Of a DNA stretch of 64,000 nucleotides, positions 54,945 through 62,689 are shown piece after piece. This DNA is from Ruegeria sp. HKCCD8929. GTDB lineage: Bacteria; Pseudomonadota; Alphaproteobacteria; Rhodobacterales; Rhodobacteraceae. The notes under the pieces were generated by a model. It made no database searches, had not been told where the DNA came from, and saw only the letters and a program-made list of their open reading frames with translations. Within the stretch, counting starts at the first letter, position 1. Every line of letters begins with the position of its first letter. The stretch is from contig NZ_WPZY01000003.1 in NCBI RefSeq assembly GCF_013031405.1, positions 186,001 through 250,000 of the forward strand, read 5' to 3'. Both the position numbers and the translations under genes were made by a program.

Positions 54945-55679
54945 CTAGATCAGCAGCCCCCCGGCGAGGTAGCGCCTTGCCGCCTCGCTCCGCGGATTTT
55001 GCAGCACTTCATCCGCAGGCCCGTGTTCAACCACGTGCCCGCCCTGCATCATCACCACATCCGCCGCCAGGCGCCGCGCCTGACCGATGTCGTGGGTTAC
55101 CATCACGATCCTCACCCCACGGCTCGAGGCGCGCAGGATCATCTTTTCAATAGCCTGCGTGGCCGCCGGGTCCAGCGCGCTGGTGGGTTCGTCCAGAAAC
55201 AACACTTCGGGTTCCGTCGCCAGCGCGCGCAGGATCGCCAGCCGCTGCGCCTCACCACCTGAAAGCGAGCGCGCCGATTGCCGCGCCTTGGCAGCCAACC
55301 CTCCTTCGTGCAACAGCTCTTCGATCCGGACTCGGCGGGCGGGACGGTTCAGCCGCCGCCGCCGGAGCACGAAATCCAGATTGGCCGTCACCGTACGCCG
55401 CAGCAGCACCGGGCGCTGAAACACCATCGCCTGCCGCGCCTTTTGAATGGGCCCGAGGTTATGGCCATCCTGTAGCACGCGCCCGGCCTCCGGTACGATC
55501 AGCCCATGCAGGCAGCGCAGCAGCAGGCTCTTGCCCGCGCCGTTCGGCCCCAGGATCAGCGTCGGCCCGGGCCCATCAAGCAGCAGCCGCGGCACATCCA
55601 GCAGCGTGCTGCCATTGTGTCCGATAAGCAGGCCCCGGGCCTCCAGCGTTCCCATGGTGTCGGCTGTCAGATCACGCAT
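54945..55679 (-). CDS. tupC: Tungstate ABC transporter, ATP-binding protein
   Basis: A 244-residue ABC ATPase: Walker A GPNGAGKS, signature LSGGEAQR and Walker B VLFLDEPTSALD, followed by the switch His in MVTHDIGQAR. Its start overlaps the tupB stop by 8 nt. Part of a phosphate/tungstate-like importer family. Identified as TupC from position between TupB- and TupA-like genes. Confidence 0.9.
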   Translation of the reverse strand: MRDLTADTMGTLEARGLLIGHNGSTLLDVPRLLLDGPGPTLILGPNGAGKSLLLRCLHGLIVPEAGRVLQDGHNLGPIQKARQAMVFQRPVLLRRTVTANLDFVLRRRRLNRPARRVRIEELLHEGGLAAKARQSARSLSGGEAQRLAILRALATEPEVLFLDEPTSALDPAATQAIEKMILRASSRGVRIVMVTHDIGQARRLAADVVMMQGGHVVEHGPADEVLQNPRSEAARRYLAGGLLI

Positions 55680-56385
55680 GGCTCAGCCCTTCCTGTTCCG
55701 CCCGCAGGCTCAGCAGGCTGACCAGCGCGTTCACCGCAACCGCGATGCCAATCAGGATCGCCCCCAGCGCCAGCGCCAACGCCAGATTGCCCTTCGAGGT
55801 TTCCAGAGCGATGGTAGTGGTCATCACCCGGGTCACATGGTTGATGTTGCCGCCCACGATGATCACCGCGCCCACCTCGGCAATCGCCCGCCCGAACCCA
55901 GCCAGCAGCGCCGTGACCAGCGCCAGACGCGCGTCCCATAGCAGCACCGGCACCGAGGCTAGGCACGACACGCCCAGCGAGCGAAGCTGTTCGGAATATT
56001 CCTCGGCCAGCATCTCGACCACCTGCCGGGTCAGCGCCGCGACAATCGGCGTCACCAGCACCACCTGAGCGATGATCATGGCCGTCGGCGTATAAAGCAA
56101 TTGCAACACCCCCAACGGCCCCGAGCGTGACAGCATCAGGTAAACCAGCAGGCCCACCACCACCGGCGGCAGGCCCATCAGTGCGTTCAGCAACACGATC
56201 ACCGCGCGCCGTCCCCGGAACCGCCCCACCGCCAGCGCCGCCCCCAAAGGCATGCCGATCATTGCAGAAATCAGCACTGCGAGCAGCGACACGCGCAGCG
56301 ACAGCAGTACAATCGCCCACAGCTCGGCATCTCCTTTGAGAATCAGGAGAAGTGCAGCACTGATTTCTGATGCAAAATTCTGCAT
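55672..56385 (-). CDS. tupB: Tungstate ABC transporter, permease
   Basis: A 237-residue membrane protein with five or six helices and the EAA-type loop of ABC permeases (EYSEQLRSLGVSCLASVPVLLWDARLALVTALLAGFGRAIAEVGAVIIVGG). The IAEVGAVIIVGGNINHVTRVMTTTIALETSKG segment is characteristic of TupB/tungstate permeases. It is the first gene of the tup operon. A palindromic control region lies upstream (56394-56446). Confidence 0.92.
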   Translation of the reverse strand: MQNFASEISAALLLILKGDAELWAIVLLSLRVSLLAVLISAMIGMPLGAALAVGRFRGRRAVIVLLNALMGLPPVVVGLLVYLMLSRSGPLGVLQLLYTPTAMIIAQVVLVTPIVAALTRQVVEMLAEEYSEQLRSLGVSCLASVPVLLWDARLALVTALLAGFGRAIAEVGAVIIVGGNINHVTRVMTTTIALETSKGNLALALALGAILIGIAVAVNALVSLLSLRAEQEGLSHA

Positions 56386-56393
56386 TATCTCCC

Positions 56394-56446
56394 AACTAGA
56401 AACGCTAAGCGTATCAACTGCATGTTTCTTCGCCCTTATTCTAGTT
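56394..56446. promoter_or_regulatory. Inverted repeats in the tupB promoter region
   Basis: Upstream of tupB are an outer inverted repeat AACTAGAA (56394-56401) / TTCTAGTT (56439-56446) and an inner short palindrome ACGCTAAGCGT (56402-56412). The region is A/T-rich compared with its surroundings and only 9-60 nt from the tupB start. This would suit control by the anion-sensing regulator at 53060. Binding is an inference. Confidence 0.35.
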
Positions 56447-56488
56447 CACCAACCCTACTTCGCCAGCCTCAAAACCGACGATCATCAC

Positions 56489-56519
56489 AAAAAACACGGC
56501 CCCTCGGGAAGGGGCCGTG
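56489..56519 (-). terminator. Rho-independent terminator of the pyrimidine operon (minus strand)
   Basis: On the minus strand, CACGGCCCCT (56519-56510) and AGGGGCCGTG (56504-56495) form a perfect 10-bp stem with a 5-nt loop, followed by TTTTTT (56494-56489). It lies 49 nt beyond the stop of the binding-protein gene at 56568. Confidence 0.93.
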
Positions 56520-56567
56520 ACGATGGCCTCCGCCATCCTGTTCGGACTGGTACCCGTGTCCGCAGGC

Positions 56568-57560
56568 TCAGTTCAGCGCCGCGTCGGTGATCTCGTGGGT
56601 CCAGGCGCCCTCGGGCTCGGCAGTGATCACCGGGTCCGAGCCACCGGCTAGCAGTGTCTTGACCGTGCGGTCGAAATCGGCCGGGTCCAGCGCGCCGTTC
56701 GATCCGGCGGTCAGCTTGGCGATCTCACCCATCATGCGCTTCTGATGCTCTTCGGTCTGCGCCCCGGTCGCATCGTTGTCGAGCACGATCCCGGCGGCGT
56801 CATCCGGGTTCTCCTCGGCCCATTTCCAGCCCTTCATCGACGCCCGAACAAAGCGCTGCATCTTGTCGACAAAGGCCGGATCGCCCAGCTTGTCCTCAAG
56901 CACATAGAGACCATCCTCCAACGTCGCCACACCCTGATCTTCGTATTTGAAGGTCACCAACTCATCCGGGCTGACGCCCGCGTCGATGACCTGCCAGTAT
57001 TCGTTGTACGTCATGGTGCTGATGCAATCGGCCTGGCGCTGCAGCAGCGGGTCCACGTTGAAGCCCTGCTTGAGCACTTCGACGCCAGTCTCGCTCTTCC
57101 CGCCCGTGTCGATACCCAGCTGGCTCATCCAGCTCATGAACGGAAACTCGTTGCCAAAGAACCAGACGCCCAGCGTACGGTTCTTCAGGTCCTCAGGGGC
57201 GGCGATGCCGGCATCCTTCCAGCAGGTCAGCATCATGCCGGAGCTTTTGAACGGCTGCGCAATATTGACCAGCGGCAGGCCTTTTTCACGTGCGGCCAGC
57301 GCGGCGGGCATCCATTCGACCGTCACGTCGGCACCGCCACCGGCGATCACCTGCGTGGGCGCGATGTCAGGACCGCCGGGCAGGATGGTGACGTCCAGCC
57401 CCTCCTCCTCATAAAACCCCTGATCCAGCGCCACATAATATCCGGCGAACTGCGCCTGGGTCACCCATTTGAGCTGCAGGGTAACCTCGTCTGCGGCCCA
57501 GGCGCCGCCGGCTGCCAGTGTAAAGGCGGCAACCGCCCCGCTCAGTAGCTGTTTCATCAT
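56568..57560 (-). CDS. ABC transporter substrate-binding protein (NMT1/THI5-like)
   Basis: A ~331-residue periplasmic protein with signal peptide (LLSGAVAAFTLAAGGAWA). KWVTQAQFAGYYVALDQGFYEEEGLDVTILPGGPDIAPTQVIAGGGADVTVEWMPAALAAREKG is the NMT1/ThiY-type fold signature; members bind pyrimidines or sulfonates. AAGGAG 5 nt before ATG 57560 supports this start (second ATG at 57557). It sits at the end of an operon with two permeases, an ATPase, dihydropyrimidinase and a carbamoylase, so uracil, thymine or a dihydropyrimidine is the likely ligand. Confidence 0.88.
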   Translation of the reverse strand: MMKQLLSGAVAAFTLAAGGAWAADEVTLQLKWVTQAQFAGYYVALDQGFYEEEGLDVTILPGGPDIAPTQVIAGGGADVTVEWMPAALAAREKGLPLVNIAQPFKSSGMMLTCWKDAGIAAPEDLKNRTLGVWFFGNEFPFMSWMSQLGIDTGGKSETGVEVLKQGFNVDPLLQRQADCISTMTYNEYWQVIDAGVSPDELVTFKYEDQGVATLEDGLYVLEDKLGDPAFVDKMQRFVRASMKGWKWAEENPDDAAGIVLDNDATGAQTEEHQKRMMGEIAKLTAGSNGALDPADFDRTVKTLLAGGSDPVITAEPEGAWTHEITDAALN

Positions 57561-57617
57561 CTTCTCTCCTTGTTGCAATTGGCGCCCCGTTTTGGGGTCA
57601 TTCTTGATTATCCTAAC

Positions 57618-58463
57618 CTATCCGCGCTGTGAGGGATGCCAGAAGGTCACTGCCTTCTCGATCACCGCCACCAGCCCATAAAACGCCGTGCCCGCCAGCG
57701 CCGCTACCACGATCTCGGCCCAGACCATATCCAGTGCCAGCTGCCCTACGCTGGTCGAGATGCGAAAGCCCATCCCCACGGTGGGTGAGCCAAAGAACTC
57801 GGCCACGATCGCCCCGATCAGTGCCAGCGTCGTCGAGATCTTGAGCCCGTTGAACACGAACGGCATCGCAGCCGGAAGCCGCAGCTTGAAAAAGCTCTGC
57901 CAGTACGAGGCGGCGTATGTCTCCATCAGATCGCGCTGCATCGCGGTGGCCTCGCGCAGCCCGGCCACGGTGTTGACCAGCATCGGAAAGAACACCATCA
58001 CCACGACTACGGCAGCCTTGGACTGCCAGTCGAACCCGAACCACATCACCAGAATGGGCGCCGTGCCCACGATGGGCAGCGCGGCCACGAAATTGCCCAC
58101 CGGCAGCAACCCCATGCGCAGAAAATCCGAGCGGTCGATGGCAATGGCGGTCAGGAACGCCGCGCCGCAGCCGATCAGGTACCCGCTCAACGCACCCTTG
58201 AGGATGGTCTGCACGAAATCGGCCCACAATATCGGCAGGCTGTCGGCAAACCGCACCGCAATGCCCGATGGCGCGGGCAGGATCACCAGCGGCACCTGCA
58301 GGCCCCGCACCAACAACTCCCACACGCCGATAACGGTCAGGCCGAACATCACCGGCACCAAAAGCTGCACAGCACGCAGCCCGGCATGAGGCCCCCCGGC
58401 CAGCCGCGCATTGACCCACCAACCCAGCAGCCAAAGCGCCAAGGCAAACACCACCAGCATCAT
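57618..58463 (-). CDS. ABC transporter permease (pyrimidine-type importer)
   Basis: A 281-residue SsuC/TauC-like permease with the conserved ABC loop ETYAASYWQSFFKLRLPAAMPFVFNGLKISTTLALIGAIVAEFFGS. Five or six membrane helices are visible, plus an extra N-terminal helix (MLVVFALALWLLGWWVNARL). It pairs with the second permease at 58558 to form a heterodimer. Between them lies repeat copy D. Cargo inferred from the operon. Confidence 0.9.
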   Translation of the reverse strand: MMLVVFALALWLLGWWVNARLAGGPHAGLRAVQLLVPVMFGLTVIGVWELLVRGLQVPLVILPAPSGIAVRFADSLPILWADFVQTILKGALSGYLIGCGAAFLTAIAIDRSDFLRMGLLPVGNFVAALPIVGTAPILVMWFGFDWQSKAAVVVVMVFFPMLVNTVAGLREATAMQRDLMETYAASYWQSFFKLRLPAAMPFVFNGLKISTTLALIGAIVAEFFGSPTVGMGFRISTSVGQLALDMVWAEIVVAALAGTAFYGLVAVIEKAVTFWHPSQRG

Positions 58464-58480
58464 CGCGCGCGCCCCGCCCC

Positions 58481-58540
58481 CTTCTTCTGTTTGAAAATAT
58501 CCCGGGGGAGTCGCGCCCGCGCGACGGGGGCAGAGCCACC
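58481..58540 (-). repeat. 3'-UTR hairpin-tail element, copy D
   Basis: On the minus strand, after the stop of the permease at 58558, a hairpin GTCGCGC-GG-GCGCGAC (58525-58510) is followed by TCCCCCGGGATATTTTCAAA and CAGAAGAAG to 58481. This is almost identical to copy C at 41988-42031. Unusually it sits inside an operon, between two permease genes of one transporter. Confidence 0.8.
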
Positions 58541-58557
58541 TGTGTCCAACCTCGCCA

Positions 58558-59472
58558 TCACACGATCCCCATCCGCTTCAGCACCCCACGCTCGATCAGC
58601 CCCAGCAAACCCACCAGACAGGCTGCCAGTATCGCCGCCGCAAAAAGCGCCGACCAGATCTGCACGGTCTGGCCATAGTAGCTCCCCGCCAACAGCCGTG
58701 CACCCAGACCGGCCACCGCGCCGGTCGGCAGCTCGCCCACGATGGCACCGACCAGAGACGCCGCGATCCCGATCTTGAGCGAGGCAAAAAGATACGGCAT
58801 CGACGCCGGCAGCCGCAGTTTCCAGAACCCTTGCGACCGGGTGGCGTTGTAGGTCTGCAGCAGATCAAGCTGCATCGCATCCGGGCTGCGCAGCCCCTTC
58901 ACCATGCCGACAACGACAGGGAAAAAACTCAAATAGGCCGAGATCACCGCCTTGGGGATGATCCCTTGCACGCCCACGGAATAGAGCACCACGATGATCA
59001 TCGGCGCCAGGGCGATGATCGGGATGGTCTGGCTGACGATGGCCCAAGGCATAACCGACATATCCATCACCCGGGAATGCACGATCCCCACCGCCAGCAG
59101 AATGCCCAGCCCCGTGCCGATTGCGAACCCCAGAAGCGTGGCACTCAACGTCACCCAACCGTGGTAGACCAGCGAGCGTTTCGAGGTGATCTTCTTGCCC
59201 ACCGTGGTCTCCCACAGTTCCGCCGCCACCTGATGCGGCGCCGGAAGGCGGGGCCGGTCCTGCGACCACGTGGCCGGGATGGCAAAGCTGTTCCGGGCGG
59301 CCAATCCGAACTCGTTCAGACCCCGGCGATCCTTGGCCGTTGCAGGAATCACTTCGGCGCCCGCCCTTTCGGCTTCGGTCAGCACTCCTTGGATATTCAT
59401 CGGGATGCAGGCCGCGTACCACAGGACGACGATCGCGGCGACAACGCTCAGAACGGCGAGAATGGATTTCAT
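58558..59472 (-). CDS. ABC transporter permease, second subunit
   Basis: A 304-residue permease with the ABC loop QTYNATRSQGFWKLRLPASMPYLFASLKIGIAASLVGAIVGELPTG. It has an N-terminal anchor helix then an unusually long (~75-residue) periplasmic segment before the core helices. ATG 59472 overlaps the stop of the acetyltransferase gene (ATGA), and GGAG lies 8 nt upstream. It forms a transporter with the permease at 57618 and the ATPase at 59900. Confidence 0.9.
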   Translation of the reverse strand: MKSILAVLSVVAAIVVLWYAACIPMNIQGVLTEAERAGAEVIPATAKDRRGLNEFGLAARNSFAIPATWSQDRPRLPAPHQVAAELWETTVGKKITSKRSLVYHGWVTLSATLLGFAIGTGLGILLAVGIVHSRVMDMSVMPWAIVSQTIPIIALAPMIIVVLYSVGVQGIIPKAVISAYLSFFPVVVGMVKGLRSPDAMQLDLLQTYNATRSQGFWKLRLPASMPYLFASLKIGIAASLVGAIVGELPTGAVAGLGARLLAGSYYGQTVQIWSALFAAAILAACLVGLLGLIERGVLKRMGIV

Positions 59473-59900
59473 GCGTGCCACTCCATTCTGATCACCGGAA
59501 GCGTTTCGGGCGGCTCGGGCGGCAGGCGACCGGTCTCGACGAAGCCTTCGCGCCGATAAAACCGCTGCCCATCCCGGTTTGGCTCATGTGTGGTCAGCCA
59601 CAGGCTCTGTCGCCCCTCCTTGGCCTTGTCCAGCAGGCGTTTGCCGATCCCCTCACCGGTTCTGAGGCAATAAAGCGCGCCGACCTTTCCCGCCTCGGGA
59701 TCGACGGACATGTAGCAATCCACCGGGTCGCCCGCGACCCAGATCTCGCGGGCCGGGAATGCCTCGCGGATCAGTGCCTCCAACTCATCCTGCGGCAATT
59801 CGGGCGGCATCCAGTCCGTCTCCTCCATCCAGGTGCTGATCACCCGGGCACAGGCCGGAACATCCTCTATCGTGGCGCGTCTGATCCCGACCTCCGCCAT
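59469..59900 (-). CDS. GNAT-family N-acetyltransferase
   Basis: A 143-residue GNAT protein: GIRRATIEDVPACARVISTWMEETDW opens the fold, GALYCLRTGEGIGKRLLDKAKEGRQSLWLTTHEPNRDGQRFYRREGFVETGR contains the acetyl-CoA pyrophosphate loop (G-E-G-I-G-K) and the RFYRREGF motif. Start and stop overlap both ABC transporter neighbours (TGATG at 59902-59898, ATGA at 59472-59469), so it is a true operon member. Its substrate might be an amine such as beta-alanine or a related breakdown product, but this is only a guess from context. Confidence 0.87.
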   Translation of the reverse strand: MAEVGIRRATIEDVPACARVISTWMEETDWMPPELPQDELEALIREAFPAREIWVAGDPVDCYMSVDPEAGKVGALYCLRTGEGIGKRLLDKAKEGRQSLWLTTHEPNRDGQRFYRREGFVETGRLPPEPPETLPVIRMEWHA

Positions 59901-60748
59901 CACTGCCCGTCCTCATGCCCGGCCCGGAGCCCTTCGCGCACCCGGTGGGCGACCTCGATGAATTCGGGCGTGTCGCGGATATCCAGCGGGCGTTCCTTGG
60001 GCAGCGGGCTTTCGATCACATCCGTGATCCGACCTGGACGCGGGCTCATCACCACGATCTTGGTGCTGAGATACACCGCCTCGGGAATCGAGTGGGTGAC
60101 GAAACCGATGGTCTTTTCGGTCCGCGCCCAGAGCGCCAGAAGCTGCTCGTTCAGGTGGTCCCGCACGATCTCGTCAAGGGCTCCGAAAGGTTCGTCCATC
60201 AGCAGGATGTCAGCATCGAAGGCCAGCGCCCGCGCAATCGAGGCACGCTGCTGCATTCCGCCCGAGAGCTGCCATGGAAATTTGCCTCCAAACCCTTCCA
60301 GATCAACGAGTTCCAGAACGTTCTTCACCCGCTCATCCTGTTCGGCGCGGGAGTATCCCATGATCTCAAGCGGCAGCTTGATGTTCTTGGCAATGGTCCG
60401 CCACGGATAAAGCCCTGCGGCCTGAAACACATAGCCATAGGCCCGGTTCCGCCGCGCTTCGTCCGGCGTCATGCCATTGACGGAAAGCGTCCCTCCCGTC
60501 GGCGTCTCCAACGCCGCGATACAGCGCAGAAAGGTGGTCTTGCCGCAGCCCGACGGGCCGATGAAGCTGACGAAGTCACCTTTGTCAATGGTCAGGCTTA
60601 CATCCTTGAGCGCGTGGATCGGACCGTCGTTCGTTTGGAAAGTGAGGTCGAGATTTGTAGCCCTCACCACAGCGCTCAACTCCTGATTAGAATTCTCCAC
60701 TGCTGCGTCGCCTTCTTTCCCTTGAATGGCTTGTTCAACCATTGTCAT
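59900..60748 (-). CDS. ABC transporter ATP-binding protein
   Basis: A 282-residue ATPase of the SsuB/TauB/ThiZ type: Walker A GPSGCGKT, signature LSGGMQQR, Walker B ILLMDEPFGALD and switch His in FVTHSIPEAVYLS. Its ATG overlaps the upstream membrane protein's stop (60748-60745). It powers the pyrimidine-type importer formed with the two permeases downstream. Confidence 0.93.
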   Translation of the reverse strand: MTMVEQAIQGKEGDAAVENSNQELSAVVRATNLDLTFQTNDGPIHALKDVSLTIDKGDFVSFIGPSGCGKTTFLRCIAALETPTGGTLSVNGMTPDEARRNRAYGYVFQAAGLYPWRTIAKNIKLPLEIMGYSRAEQDERVKNVLELVDLEGFGGKFPWQLSGGMQQRASIARALAFDADILLMDEPFGALDEIVRDHLNEQLLALWARTEKTIGFVTHSIPEAVYLSTKIVVMSPRPGRITDVIESPLPKERPLDIRDTPEFIEVAHRVREGLRAGHEDGQ

Positions 60749-61155
60749 TTCGCCACCCGTTCCAAGCCAGGCCCTTCAATCCGCCACCAAACCCAGCCCC
60801 CGATAAGGCCAGATACCCCGCCCAATATTGCAAATCGCAGCACTTCCGACACGTCGCCCACCAATTGAGTGATCGAAAATGCCGCAAGTCCCATGGAACC
60901 AACTGCGGCCCCCGTAACAAGCGCGACGGGTTTAGGATTGTTGAACAGCCTTCCCACAATCGCGCGTATGAGCACACCGATAGGCGTGAGGAGCAGGGCC
61001 AACGGTAAAATGGCGATTTGACCGATGACCCAAACGCCGACGCCTTCAAGAATTGCATCCAGTCCGCTGTCGTTCACCATAGTTCCAATGCAAACAACCA
61101 AGGCACCGGCCTGAATTGCCGCAAAACTTGCACCAAAAGACAAGGTGAGGTTCAT
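60745..61155 (-). CDS. Small membrane protein of unknown function
   Basis: A 136-residue hydrophobic protein with four predicted membrane helices (about 3-24, 30-60, 75-100 and 108-130). ATG 61155 shares a base with the dihydropyrimidinase stop (TGATG), and its own stop overlaps the ATPase start, so it is tightly coupled in the operon. No family was recognised. It might assist the importer or act as a separate channel. Base composition is somewhat lower in GC than its neighbours. Confidence 0.75.
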   Translation of the reverse strand: MNLTLSFGASFAAIQAGALVVCIGTMVNDSGLDAILEGVGVWVIGQIAILPLALLLTPIGVLIRAIVGRLFNNPKPVALVTGAAVGSMGLAAFSITQLVGDVSEVLRFAILGGVSGLIGGWVWWRIEGPGLERVAK

Positions 61156-62609
61156 CAAACCCCCGACGCCGGAATGCCGCTCCGCTCCACCGGGCGTGGC
61201 GCGGTCAGTTCCTTCCATGTGCTCAGCGCCTTGTTCACCGTGGCATTCGCCTCGCGCGCAACGAATTTGCCATGACCTTCCTGCGTGCGGATTTCCCCAT
61301 CATGCACCGCCACATGCCCGCGGGTCAGGGTAAAGCGCGGCAGCCCTTTGACCTCGTGCCCTTCGAACACGTTGTAGTCGATTGAGGATTGCTGCGTAGA
61401 AGCCTGAATGGTCTTGGTTTTCTCCGGGTCCAATACCACCAGGTCTGCATCCGCTCCGACCAGCACCGCTCCCTTCTTGGGATAGCAGTTCAGGATCTTG
61501 GCAATATTGGTCGAGGTCACGGCCACGAACTCGTTCGGTGTCAGCCGACCCGTTGCCACGCCATGGGTCCAGAGCATCGGCATCCGGTCCTCAAGCCCTC
61601 CGGTCCCATTCGGGATCTTGGTGAAATCACCAACGCCATAGCGCTTCTGCTCGGTGGTGAAGGCACAGTGGTCTGTGGCCACGACGGACAGAGACCCGGA
61701 TTGCAGCCCCGCCCACAGGCTGTCCTGATGCTGTTTGTTGCGGAACGGAGGCGACATCACCCGGCGCGCAGCGTGGTCCCAATCAGGATTGAAATACTCG
61801 CTCTCATCCAGCGTCAAGTGCTGGATCAGCGGCTCACCCCAGACCCGCTTGCCCTGCATACGCGCGCGGCGGATCGCTTCGTGGCTATCCTCACAGGACG
61901 TGTGCACCACATAGAGCGGCACTCCGGCCATGTCGGCAATCATGATGGCGCGGTTGGTGGCTTCGCCCTCGACCTGCGGCGGGCGGGAATAGGCGTGCGC
62001 CTCGGGGCCGGTATTGCCCTCGGCCAGCAGCTTGGCGGATAGCTCGGCCACGACGTCACCGTTTTCGGCATGCACCAGCGCGATACCGCCCAGTTCGGCC
62101 AGTCGCTGGAACGAGGCATAAAGCTCGTCATCATTCACCATCAGCGCGCCTTTATATGCCATGAAATGCTTGAAGGTGTTGATGCCGCGCTGTTCGATGA
62201 CGGTTTTCATGTCGTCGAACACCTGCTCGCCCCACCAGGTCACCGCCATGTGGAAGGAATAGTCGCAATTGGCGCGCGTCGACTTGTTGTCCCAACGCTT
62301 GAGCGCGTCCAGCAGGCTCTCGCCCGGGTTGGGCAGCGCGAAATCCACCACCATTGTGGTGCCGCCCGCCAGACCGGCGCGGGTGCCGCTTTCGAAATCG
62401 TCCGAGCTGTAGGTGCCCATGAACGGCATCTCAAGATGCGTATGCGGATCGATCCCGCCTGGCATCACGTAACAGCCGGTGGCGTCCAGTTGCTCGTCTC
62501 CCGACAAGTTTGGTCCGATCTGAGCGATCACGCCGTTCTCGATCAGCACATCCGCCTTATAGGTCAGATCGGCGGTAACGATGGTTCCGTTCTTGATGAC
62601 AATAGTCAT
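61155..62609 (-). CDS. hydA: Dihydropyrimidinase (hydantoinase)
   Basis: A 484-residue amidohydrolase that opens 5,6-dihydrouracil or dihydrothymine to N-carbamoyl-beta-amino acids. The metal motifs are all present: GGIDPHTHLEM (HxH), FKHFMAYKGAL (carboxylated Lys), LVHAENGD and YVVHTSCED (His), and VATDHCAF (Asp). Length is as expected. It is followed (toward lower coordinates) by the membrane protein and importer genes and preceded by the carbamoylase, giving a reductive pyrimidine breakdown pathway. The first enzyme, dihydropyrimidine dehydrogenase, is not in the window. Confidence 0.95.
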   Translation of the reverse strand: MTIVIKNGTIVTADLTYKADVLIENGVIAQIGPNLSGDEQLDATGCYVMPGGIDPHTHLEMPFMGTYSSDDFESGTRAGLAGGTTMVVDFALPNPGESLLDALKRWDNKSTRANCDYSFHMAVTWWGEQVFDDMKTVIEQRGINTFKHFMAYKGALMVNDDELYASFQRLAELGGIALVHAENGDVVAELSAKLLAEGNTGPEAHAYSRPPQVEGEATNRAIMIADMAGVPLYVVHTSCEDSHEAIRRARMQGKRVWGEPLIQHLTLDESEYFNPDWDHAARRVMSPPFRNKQHQDSLWAGLQSGSLSVVATDHCAFTTEQKRYGVGDFTKIPNGTGGLEDRMPMLWTHGVATGRLTPNEFVAVTSTNIAKILNCYPKKGAVLVGADADLVVLDPEKTKTIQASTQQSSIDYNVFEGHEVKGLPRFTLTRGHVAVHDGEIRTQEGHGKFVAREANATVNKALSTWKELTAPRPVERSGIPASGV

Positions 62610-62642
62610 GTTCTCATCTCCCTGCAGGCGTGACGCTCGCCC

Positions 62643-62688
62643 TCTTCATCTTTTTTCAAATACTCCGGGGTCCGGGGCAGAGCCCCGG
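62643..62688 (-). repeat. 3'-UTR hairpin-tail element, copy E
   Basis: Directly after the carbamoylase stop on the minus strand lies a hairpin CCGGGGC-TCT-GCCCCGG (62688-62672), then ACCCCGGAGTATTTGAAAAA and AGATGAAG to 62643. The GGAGTATTTG-n-AAAAGATGAAG tail matches copies A and B. It separates the carbamoylase from the dihydropyrimidinase gene within an operon. Confidence 0.8.
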
Positions 62689-62689
62689 G

